NCBI RefSeq assembly: GCF_050003625.1
Contig: NC_134398.1
Location: 78,958,003 to 79,022,002, forward strand
Reading direction: 5' to 3'
Source: Haematobia irritans
Taxonomy: Eukaryota > Arthropoda > Insecta > Diptera > Muscidae
Length of the DNA: 64,000 nt
Under the pieces are notes generated by a model. The model made no database searches. It saw nothing but the letters and a program-made list of their open reading frames with translations, and was not told where the DNA came from. The translations under genes and the position numbers were made by a program. Below, one piece after another: positions 28,600 through 37,543 of the stretch (position 1 is the first letter of the stretch; each line of letters begins with the position of its first letter).

Positions 28600-31500
28600 T
28601 AGCCCCTGGGAAAGTTGCTTGTAGAACAAAAAAAAAAGACAAAACAAAGGAAAAGACAAAACAAAACAATTAGTTGGGATTTGACATTGAGGCGTCAACA
28701 TCCAGCGAGCTGCCTCTACTGGATGAGTCCAAAGTGAAGTAGGTGTCAGGTCCGTCGGCCTAGCAGGACATTCGAAGAGATGCCTCGTGATATGAGGCGA
28801 ATGTCCACAATTCGGGCAGACATCCTGAATTGCCGGGTACAGAATGGAGAGGTAACTATTTAGATACCTAGAGATCCCCGATCTTAGCTGGGATAGCGCC
28901 GACCTGGTTTCTCTAGGAAGCCGTCTCTCATCGTCGCTGATTGGTGGTGGTCTCCCACCCAGTACAACACTGCACTGGTAGGAGTCTATTGCATTCTGAA
29001 CCGCTGCCGTGTGCACTGCCCTCAGTGCCGTCCTTATTCCCTCATCACTGTCATCGCCGATCACGTGTACCATTGACTGTAAGTCTCTCCTAAAATCGAA
29101 CCGAATGGGTCTGACCCTTTCAGTCGTTGCCCTCCTGGATGTGGCATGGTTTGGGTGGTTCACACTCCTGCACTTTATCAGGTGCTGTTGGGTGAGGAGG
29201 GTACAGTGTTGCCTCACCGATAGCATTTTGGCCTCATGCTGCAGATGCTGTTCTGGAGTTTTAGAGTGACATCCAGTTGCAATCCGCAATGCAGTATTTT
29301 GCACCGTCTGAAGATTCCTCCATTGGGTATCGCTAATACTGGGAGTCCAAACAGGGGCCGCGTAATCGATAAGGGGACGACCAATAGACTCATAAGTCTT
29401 TTGTATCGTCTCTTTATCTTTCCCCCAGGTGCTACCAGCCAATGCCTTCAGGATCTTATTTCTGCTTCCAACTTTCTTAGCTACCATTTCCGCATGTTTA
29501 CCAAAGAGGAACAGGCTATCAAACGTCACACCAAGAACCTTGGGGTTCTTGGATGTGGGGATACTCTGGCCACGAATGTGGATATCGAGTTCCATGTTCA
29601 CCTCTTTGGTCCACGATGTGAAAATGGTCGCTGTCGATTTGGGGGCAGAAAGTTTCAGATTCCTGTCGACAAAAAAGTCCCTAAGTGCAGGTAGGTAGTC
29701 ATTAATCCTCACCTCAAGCTCCTTTATGTCTCTACCTGTTGTTACTATGGAACAGTCGTCCGCATAGGTTATCAGGTGGACATTTGGTGGTGGTAGGGGA
29801 GCTCCAGCCACGTAAAAATTGAAGAGGGGGGGACAATACACCGCCTTGAGGTACGCCCTGTTTGTTTCTCCTGGGCGTTGATCTTTTTCCTCTAAATTCC
29901 ACGTAGGACTGTCTGCCAGCCATATAGTTCGCCAACCATCTCTTGAGATTATTGGGAAGGGTGGTTCCCAAGATATCTCCCAAGAGCGTGGTATGGTTCA
30001 CCGTATCAAACGCCTTAGACAAGTCCAGCGCTACGAGAATCGAACGCTTATGCGGCCGCCTACTATTCAGTCCCTCTGCAATGTTGGCTGTCAATTCACA
30101 CACGCAGTGGTTTTACTCCTGCCCGAGCGAAAACCATGCTGATGTTCTGCCAACATTAGATGTTCTGTGAAGTAGGGCAGTAAAATAGCTTCCAGAATCT
30201 TCGTTACGGGGGATAGAAGAGTAATTGGTCGATACGAGTCTCCAAGGTGTGCTTGTTTCCCTGGTTTCAGAACGGGAACAACCTTCCCTATTTTCCAGAT
30301 GTCTGGTATTTCAAGGGTGCTGAGACAGACATTGAATGTGTGGGTCAGATATCTAACACCATTCTCTCCAATGTGTTTCAACATCCTCGTAGCCAGGCCA
30401 TCTGGGCCAACTGCTGTGGAGCTCTTGGCGGCCTTTATCGCCCGGAGAACATTCTCCTGACTGATGACCATAGGGGGGTTGTCCTGTCTGAGTGCACGGA
30501 AGACTCGCCTTTGCTTCCTGCTTGCACGACCAATTGTATTGGGGTGTTCGACAAATTGTCTGCAGAAAGCATTCGCTACACGTGTGTCGTCTTTCGGAGT
30601 TTGCCCCCCAAACGTTATAGAGATGTTATCTTTACGTTTGGGGTTCGAGAGATTCCTGATCGTAGACCACAGCCGTTTAGATCCAAGATCAGACTCCTCC
30701 AGATGCTTGCGCCACTTTTCTCGCTTATGTGTGGCTACAAGCCGGTCGATCTCCTTAGCGAGACTCGGGATCCTGGGGTCAGCTGGATCTACTTTCCGGA
30801 TCTCGTCCCTCTTATCTGCCAACCTTGATGCTTCCATGGGGAAATTCGGACGGATGTCGGGGATCCGGCCCGCTGGTATGCATCTTTCACACGCCCTATT
30901 CAAAACATCCCTGAAGAATTTCTCTCCAGCCGGCGCTGACGTTGGTAGTGGGGCAGTGGCAAACTCGTACTCGGTTAGCGAGGTAAATAGCTCCCAATTA
31001 GCTTTACCAAAGTTCATAAACGTCTTCTTCTCTGGAATTACGGTGTCTGTCCCTAAGTCAATGTACACCGTGATCGGGAGGTGGTCGGAGTTCATGGCTA
31101 TGTCTACATGCCATGTGGTCTGAGTCACGAGATCAGAGCTACCCATGGTGACGTCAGGGGAGCTTCGGCATGTGGCCGTTATGCGAGTCGGGTGATTCTC
31201 ATTTACCACACAGAAATCTGTGTCATCCACCTGATCCGCAATCAATTCTCCTCTGGCGTCACATCCAAGCTCTGAGTACCAGCTGTCATGATGTGCATTC
31301 AGGTCGCCTAACAAGATAGTGTGCGCAGTGTTGAGGTGGGGCCTCAGCATTGGCTTGTATCCTCTCTGGCAAGCTGAATCGGGAGGAATATATACGTTTT
31401 GAATACATATGTCTTCCTCCCCCACCGTGACAGTTATCCCCTGTATCTCCAAATGGGGATTGGTCGTGGCCAGTGACATTGGTCTGTATCTCACGGAATC

Positions 31501-31911
31501 ATGGACAATGAAAGCTATCCCCCCTCCGGCATTCCTTTCTCTGTCTTGCCTGATCACAGAGTAGCAGGATGATCTCGTGAGACCATTCCTGCTGGAGAGT
31601 TTAGTCTCCTGGAGCGCGGATATGAGAATACCCTTCTTGTCCATGAAGTCCTTGATTTCAGTAATCTTCCTTGTCATCCCATTACAATTCCACTGTAGGA
31701 TCTTGAGCCCACTCAACTGGTTCCTATCAGTGGACGGGACAGTCCGAATTATTGAATGTGCTGGCAGGGAAGGGTCAACTGTCATCTGTTGGGATGGATG
31801 GCTATTGTCGGAGGTATGGGGTTGCTGAAATTGTTGGATTCTCCGGCAGCAGGTACCAACAAAGTCAGGGGTCTACTGGTCCGAATTTCTGAGGTCTGAG
31901 CATCTCAGATG
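28600..31911 (-). mobile_element. EN/RT non-LTR retrotransposon nested in R2, unit 1 (3.3 kb)
   Basis: The element lies in the same orientation as R2, inside its CAA/CAG-rich coding tract. Flanks TGTTGTTATTG (28589-28599) and TGTTGTTCTTG (31912-31922) match in 10 of 11, a likely target duplication. Unit 3 has R2 at this place without the insertion (63620-63650). The element has an APE-type endonuclease, RT and a C-terminal zinc region. No ORF1 is present, either because it was 5'-truncated or because the family has one ORF. I place it loosely in the Jockey/CR1 group. Confidence 0.88.
28625..31785 (-). pseudogene. LINE ORF2 (endonuclease, reverse transcriptase, zinc tail), frameshifted, unit 1
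   Basis: Endonuclease spans residues ~28-245 of the first frame (31785-30091): LKILQWNCNGM, LQETKL, LLGDLNAHHDSW and MNSDHLPI give the N, E, D and H active-site positions. RT begins GPDGLATRML, continues with SYRPITLLSPVTKILE and HQHGFRSGRSKTTA, then shifts frame near 30100. The next piece (30103-29850) has LVALDLSKAFDTVNH and KQGVPQGGVLSP. After a second shift near 29840, LITYADDCSIV carries the intact YADD (about 29770). The thumb has KNPKVLGVTFD, then LQTVQNTALRIATGCH. The tail, CPNCGHSPHITRHLFECPA, is a CCHC finger. Two frameshifts make it a pseudogene, but decay is slight. Confidence 0.88.
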
Positions 31912-31922
31912 TGTTGTTCTTG

Positions 31923-32150
31923 GCGCTGCTGCTGCTGTTGGTATTCCGCCCGGGCTCTACCACGTTGCTGCTGCCTCGTGGATCGTCGCTGATGTTGTTG
32001 CGTTGCATCACCCGGCTGCTGCTGTTGATGTTGTGACCGCAACTGCGGATATAGCTGCTGGTGCTGACGTTGCGATCTGGTGACTCGCCCACTGCGCTGC
32101 TCTTGTTGCGCCGTCTGCATCCCATTTGGACCCACGGTGTTCACATCTCC
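31923..32150 (-). pseudogene. R2 ORF 5' end: glutamine-rich N terminus, unit 1
   Basis: The minus strand reads MQTAQQEQRSGRVTRSQRQ, then a Gln-rich tract ending EYQQQQQRQEQ, where the nested LINE interrupts it. The first in-frame ATG is at 32120. Unit 3 shows this tract continuous with the zinc finger (63739-63420), which proves that it belongs to R2. Confidence 0.75.
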
Positions 32151-32223
32151 TCTCTCTTATTCACTTTGCAATGGCGGCCTCGCCGAATTTCTGGCTGGCA
32201 TCTGTCTTCTCATTTGCCCTGTC

Positions 32224-32274
32224 GAGTCATAGTTACTCCAGCCGTTTACCCGCGCTTACTTGATTTTCTTCACT

Positions 32275-32310
<36 letters not shown>

Positions 32311-32331
32311 GCAACACCCGCTGGGGCCATA

Positions 32332-32365
<34 letters not shown>

Positions 32366-32701
32366 ACAAGTCCGTGCCAGTTATGAATTGATTGTTAATT
32401 GATGGTCGTTATAATTTAAAGAGAACACACCTTGCGATGATCCCCTAAAAATTTTAGCAAGAAAATTCCACAATTGGTTACGTAACTACTATCCGAGGAA
32501 CAAGATCCGGAGACCTCTATTTACCCAGAACGAGTACATAAATCATGTCATTGCTTCCCAATCAAGCCCGACTATCTCAATCTTCAGAGCCAATCCTTAT
32601 CCCGAAGTTACGGATCTAATTTGCCGACTTCCCTTACCTACATTATTCTATCGACTAGAGACTCTTCACCTTGGAGACCAGCTGTGGATATTGGTACGGC
32701 C
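32224..32701 (-). rRNA. 28S rRNA fragment upstream of the R2 site, unit 1
   Basis: The reverse complement runs from GGCCGTACCAATATCC through CTTCGGGATAAGGATTGGC, GAACTGGCACGGACTTG, and GCGCGGGTAAACGGC to AGTAACTATGACTC at the R2 junction. These are conserved 28S blocks. It ends abruptly at LINE sequence at 32702. Confidence 0.96.
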
Positions 32702-32808
32702 GGTTAGGTTATGTTAGGTGGCAGCCCGATGTATCAGGCTCACTTAGATTATTCAGTCCATTGTGATACCACATTGGTGAACGGCCTGTTGAGAAGTTTG
32801 CGTGACCA
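32702..32808 (-). mobile_element. LINE 3' end (minus), unit 1
   Basis: GGTTAGGTTATGTTAGGTGG then CAGCCCGATGTATCAGGC and CCATTGTGATACCACATT is the inverted 3' end of the I/LOA LINE. Only about 107 bp remain. The CCTAA-type tail abuts the 28S end. Confidence 0.85.
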
Positions 32809-32810
32809 CA

Positions 32811-33055
32811 CCAAGCAACTTTTAGGAGCATATAGCTGGCGGGTTTGGAAAACGTTAACTTAAGCAGTCTGCTAATGATTTTGGAGCAATCTGGTTGGTT
32901 CAACAAATAAAAATAATCAAGAAGGTTCAGCGGTTAAAACTAGAAGTGCCCATATGTAATAGGTACTTTTAGTTAATGCGGTATCACAATGGACTGAATT
33001 GTCTAAGTGAGCCTGAATATTAATCGGGTTGCCACTTTAACCCAACCTAACCTGT
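32811..33055 (+). mobile_element. LINE 3' end (plus), unit 1
   Basis: Matches 17495-17752: AAGCAACTTTTAGGAGCATA, the SGWFNK end, the 3' UTR stem-loop and the CCCAACCTAACC tail. It stands back to back with the minus copy at 32702-32808. Confidence 0.88.
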
Positions 33056-33803
33056 AAAGAAACAAAAATAAAATTACTTAATTATTCATGGTTATGTTGA
33101 AATCATTTTATTCATTTTTCCACAAAACATTTATATTTCTATCAAATCTTATCATCCTATGGATGGTAAGCATCCAGAGCATTGCAAAATATTTCATTTT
33201 TCTAAATTCATTGTTTCAAAAAAAGTAAAAAGTAAAAGTAGGTCCACAAAACACTTTTGACAACTATTAGATTTGCTCTTGTTACTTACCTTTTCATCAA
33301 AATTGGTGCCAAGAAGCTGCTCCTCATCACTGCATGGGACGGATTGCTCTACCGTAATTTCTAGTAAAGCCTGGCTTTGTTTTAAAGCTTTGAGTTGATC
33401 CTCCGTCTCCCTTATTTTATTTTTTTTTTTTTTTGGAGAACGTCAATTTCATTTTCCTGAAAGAAAACCCACTTATTTTTACATTTATACACAAATAATA
33501 ACAAACCACAAAAATTACCTCGTCACTGGACGTAGTTATACGTCTTTTTTTTTACTTGCATTGCGCGTTTTGCTTATTTCTTTTATTTTTATACATTTTT
33601 ATAACAAACGACGCTAACCAATTACGCATATGTGCTTGTGTTTATGTAAATGATTTTTCAAGATGGCACTTAATCAGCGCACAATGAAACGCCAACGTTT
33701 ATGTATACTGTTACAGCAGCTGAAACTGTTGCGCATTTAATGTGTGTGTTTAGAGGGGTTTTTATAGATATCAGAGTTGCAAATAATTGTGGCCACATAC
33801 TTT
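33056..33803 (-). repeat. Two-exon gene-like segment, copy 2 (end of unit 1)
   Basis: Copy of 17752-19510 without the inserted repeat element. Putative exon b is 33300-33456 (acceptor TTTCTTTCAG, donor GTAAGT), the intron is 33457-33528 (72 bp) and exon a is 33529-33629. Exon b here contains a poly-A run of about 19 that shifts the frame, so this copy is probably dead. Confidence 0.6.
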
Positions 33804-33829
33804 CTTTTCTCACTCTTCTCACAAATTTA

Positions 33830-35087
33830 CGTATGGTTGTTAAATACCATATACTAACTCAACGTACAAAATTGTAATCGAATCGGATGAAATTTGCCCC
33901 TCCAAAAGGTTTTTGAGGTCAAATCTGGGTAACGGTTTATATAGGGGCTATATATAATTATGGACCGATATAGACAAATTTTTGCATCTATGTTAGGGAC
34001 CCCATACTAACACCATGTATCTAATTTCAACTGGATCGGATGAAATTTGCTCCTTCAAGAGGCTCCGCAATCCAAATTTGGGGTGCGTTTGTAAAGGGGC
34101 TAGTCAATACTATCCGACCTACATCGATAACAGCCATAGACTGCAGCAAATCTCTCAACGAGATGGTTGAGCAGTACAATATTCACCTAATATGGGTACC
34201 TGGCCATAGGAACATACCGGGGAACTGCGAAGCAGATGTGTTAGCAAGGCTAGGTACTACCTTACATATTCCAGGGGAACTAGAATCTGTTGGTATGCCT
34301 CTGGCCACCTGCAAGCTCTTACTGCGTGAGAAGGTTGTTATGATGGCCAATATTCGATGGGAGAATTGCAAGGGTTGTAACGACACCAAGCAAATATGGC
34401 TCCATTTAAACTTAAACCGCACACTAGATATGCTAGTCTTCCGAAGGCGTCAGGTAGCACTCTTGATATCTGCTATAACGGGTCGCTGCCTGATAGGCGA
34501 ATTTGCAAAAACTATAGGTGCGAAGTATAATGACTATTGTATAAGCTGTCATGATGTGGAGGAAAAGGAATGAATTAAACACCTCTTGTGTGAGTGTCCT
34601 GCTTTTTGTGTAAGGCGTAAGCGAATTTTAGGAGCATATAGCTTTAGATTACTGGCAGACCTGGAAATCGTTAACTTAAGCAGTTTGTTAATATTTTTGG
34701 AGCAATCTGGTTGGTTCAACAAAAATAAATAATAGAGAAGGTTCAGTGGTTAAGACTAGAAGTGACCATATGTAATAGGTACTTTTAGTTAAATGTGGTA
34801 TCACAATGGACTGAATAGTCTAAGTGAGCCTGAAATTTAATCGGGCTGCCACTTTAACCTAACCTAACCTACATCGATAACAACTACTTGTACCAAGTTT
34901 CATGTCGATAGTTTGTGTCGCTCGGAAGTTAGCGTGATATCACTAGACGGACGAACATCGCTAGATCGACTCATTATTTCACCACGACCCAGAATATATA
35001 CTTTGAGGGGTCTTAGACCAATATTTCGAAGTGTTACAAATGGGATGACAAACTTAATATACCCACTATCTTATGGTGGAGGGTATA
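33830..35087 (-). mobile_element. 153-bp-repeat element (minus), unit 2, interrupted by a LINE
   Basis: Same structure as 24533-25794. The LINE occupies 34133-34866, between copies of the same 16-bp duplication ACCTACATCGATAACA. Confidence 0.85.
34133..34866 (+). mobile_element. 5'-truncated LINE insertion, unit 2
   Basis: Same insertion as in unit 1 (same target duplication, same start, same TGA), with a few substitutions. It encodes the RNase H C terminus and the CHDVEEKE tail. Confidence 0.93.
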
Positions 35088-35187
35088 AAAAAATAATTTT
35101 AGTGGAATTGATTTTTGGACACGTTAGTTCACCTATCTTTTACGATGCAATGCTTTCTTCAATCAAGAAATTAATTCAATTCATTTG

Positions 35188-35401
35188 AATATACTCTACA
35201 CTATAGAATGGGAGGTATACTAACTTTGCAATTATCAAGAGTCAGGCCCTATTAGTCGATCTGTAGACGATACGACACTTTGCTACACATCTTTGGCAAA
35301 TTGAACCTTTCCTAAGGTAACGTCATCAAAAGGTGGTAATCCCTCAACAAAGGGATCGTTGAGGGATACAAACGATCAAGGATCCAGACCAGACCCTTGC
35401 A
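35188..35401 (+). repeat. Diverged repeat-element 5' end and LINE ORF1 fragment, unit 2
   Basis: Equivalent of 25896-26105. Confidence 0.65.
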
Positions 35402-35448
35402 GGGGTGAACAATCCAACGCTTGGTGAATTTTTCTTCACAATGATAGG
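35402..35448 (-). rRNA. 28S rRNA sliver left of the Bel insertion, unit 2
   Basis: GGGTGAACAATCCAACGC to AATGATAGG, continuous with 41712 onward if the Bel element is removed. Confidence 0.9.
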
Positions 35449-35765
35449 TGTTTAAGTTCAAATGCCGTTTTATTAGTTTGGTTCAATCATATAATCGTTT
35501 TTAAGTGTAATCCCGCCGTTAGGATTTGTCTACACCTTCTCTGCCTTTCGGTACGAAAATAAGGACATTTTCTAACGTCAAATGTCATCAACCCCCGCCT
35601 TTCGGCATCCAAGCTTTTTGTCATTCACTTTTGAGACTCTCTCGCTTCTACGAAGGTAAATATTGTTTGACGAACAATAATTGATTAAATAAAGCCCAAA
35701 TATTTTGGTTCAACTTCTAAACCAGTGCCTTTTTATTTCTTTTCTACTTTTATGCCACGCATTCA
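35449..35765 (+). repeat. Bel 5' LTR, unit 2
   Basis: 317 bp, followed directly by TTGGTCCTTCGAGCCGGA, the likely primer-binding region. Confidence 0.93.
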
Positions 35766-36807
35766 TTGGTCCTTCGAGCCGGATAATTGTTGGAAAGTAT
35801 TAATTCGGTCTTTTTTATTTCTTCCTCGAAGGCAAAGGCTACGCCAATCACCAACAACAACCAACGATCGACGATCACCATCCTCTACGAGACATTTTCA
35901 ATTTATTGCACATAAATATAATTATATTATCAACAACCAAGGTATGTACTTTCAGTGATAATTAAAAAGTGAGCATATCCTTCGGTGTAAATATAAATAA
36001 AACAGAAATAAACACTCGCCTACGGTCGCTTTACAACTCGTATTTTATATCGGTTGTACATTAAATCTCTACGAGAAAAAAAAAATTAAATTATCCGTCG
36101 GTCTTTAATACCCGGTTACATTGTCATTAAAGTGTTGAAAAGTGCGTTTAATTCCACTTTGTTTTCGTCCAAATATTCTACGTCAAAGTTGAATTCAATT
36201 TCGCTGTATTTCTCCATTTGATTACATTCATATTGTTGTGTTTTTCTTTTGGTTTTTGATCTTCGATCTGCATAGAAAAAAAACAAAAACAATTGCATTG
36301 GTTGTAAGCATTGGTTTGCCAATAGACATCAATAGTAAAGTGTTATACAGTTGCCGTTCCACTTGCTATACACACGTACAGGTGTTACATCCAACATACG
36401 TTCGAACTGCATACACGTTCGTTTAATAGCGTGGGTCGCTTACGGCGCTAAAGTATAAAAATAATTTTTTTCAAGTTCAATTGAGAAAAGTATTTATTGT
36501 TGATTCCTATGGATATCGGTCGTTTACTATTATCGTTCGTGTTACGTGGTAGTGTACCCTACGGTCGGTCGATATAAACAATAAAATAACAGTATTTATT
36601 ATATATTATATTATCGTAATATTGACATATTTGAGTTTCCACGAAACTTTTTGATTTTTTATATTATTGTTGTTGTTGGACCTTACTGGTTCGTAGTGTG
36701 CATCTTACAGTCCGTGCATCCTACAATTGGTCAAGTTGACATTTTACAATTTAAAGTCCACGACTTTTTATTGTTTTGTAATTTTTCCATTTGGCAAGTG
36801 ATATTCA

Positions 36808-37425
36808 CAATACACTTGCACAAATTTTGTGTATCTACGTACACTGGGAGAAATTTTGGATAATATATACACTGAGAGAAACTCTCTCGTAATATATCAA
36901 GTTTCAATTTTTTCGATAATTCGCCACGCAAAAATCATTCTTTGTATTCTACGATACACTGAAAATATTTTTTGTATTCACGATACACTTGCAAAAATCT
37001 TTTGGTAAACAGGGTACACTGGGAAAAATATTGTAATATTTTCCAAATAAAGATTTTGCATATATTTCGCCACGCGAAAAAGGGTTTCTTGTATTTACGA
37101 TACACTTGAAGAAACTTTACGTGTTTTCATACACTTAGAGAATTTTTTCGCCAATTTTTACAAAAAGTTAAAATACTTATAATTTACCTTACAGAGCTAA
37201 TTTTAGCTGGTATTTCCAATACACTGTGAGGAAATTGGTGTATCGACGATACACTGTAAAAAATTGGTTGTACTCCGTACACTGTGAGAAATTTTCTGAT
37301 CTCATTTTTTGTGTTTTTGTGGTAATTACGTTACCTTGTTCACATTTGTGGTACTTTCGGTACACTGCGAAAAATATTGTGAGTTGACGATACACATTTC
37401 GCATACACTGGAAAAAAAACTGCAT
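36808..37425 (+). repeat. Array of about 15 TACACTG-type motifs in the Bel leader, unit 2
   Basis: Degenerate TACACTGNGARAAATTTT at about 36811, 36840, 36868, 36954, 36982, 37014, 37099, 37130, 37219, 37248, 37278, 37360, 37389 and 37404, often preceded by CGA. Two CGCCACGC words lie between (36922, 37068). Spacing is irregular (about 15-90 bp), so this is not a simple satellite. The arrangement recalls the multiple insulator-protein sites in the leader of Drosophila gypsy. That function is only a suggestion. Confidence 0.8.
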
Positions 37426-37543
37426 TTTCATTTGTTCGACGACAAATCGAAGTAGCGTTTGGATCGATTTATACTCTTTTCGAGAGTTTTGGACATCACG
37501 TGTCAATTTTTTCGCCCTTTAAGTTTGACAGTACTTGGTCATA

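Larger units (their letters stand above)
28090..32223 (-). mobile_element. R2 retrotransposon in its canonical 28S site, internally deleted and with a nested LINE, unit 1
   Basis: The 3' junction is exact: R2 3' UTR (...GGATGATTTAAA) joins 28S TAGTCAAATG at 28089/28090. The 5' junction joins 28S ...AGTAACTATGACTC to GACAGGGCAAATGAGAAG at 32224/32223, with the last eight 28S bases before the cut (TCTTAAGG) missing, a kind of 5' variation known for R2. The element keeps its 5' UTR, glutamine-rich N terminus (31923-32150) and zinc-finger region (28139-28588). It lacks RT and endonuclease: about 1.04 kb present in unit 2 is deleted at 28138/28139. A second LINE (28600-31911) sits inside. Confidence 0.93.
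24507..33803. repeat. Tandem rDNA/R2 compound unit 1 (9.3 kb)
   Basis: From CTTTTCTCACTCTTCTCAC at 24507 to the same junction at 33804. Same content and order as unit 2, with three differences: no Bel element in 28S, an extra 1228-bp TIR element in 28S, and about 1.04 kb missing from R2. Those three changes account for the length difference to within a base or so. Confidence 0.93.

Noticed and set aside
28279..29698. Plus-strand ORFs of 75-219 codons across the R2 and LINE regions (also 30247-31275, 43646-46642)
   Set aside because: They are antisense shadows of the minus-strand LINE and R2 frames and repeat identically in unit 2.
26106..32701. Functional 28S gene
   Set aside because: Only about 1.2 kb of 28S is present, broken by R2 and other insertions and flanked by LINEs, with deletions in unit 3.
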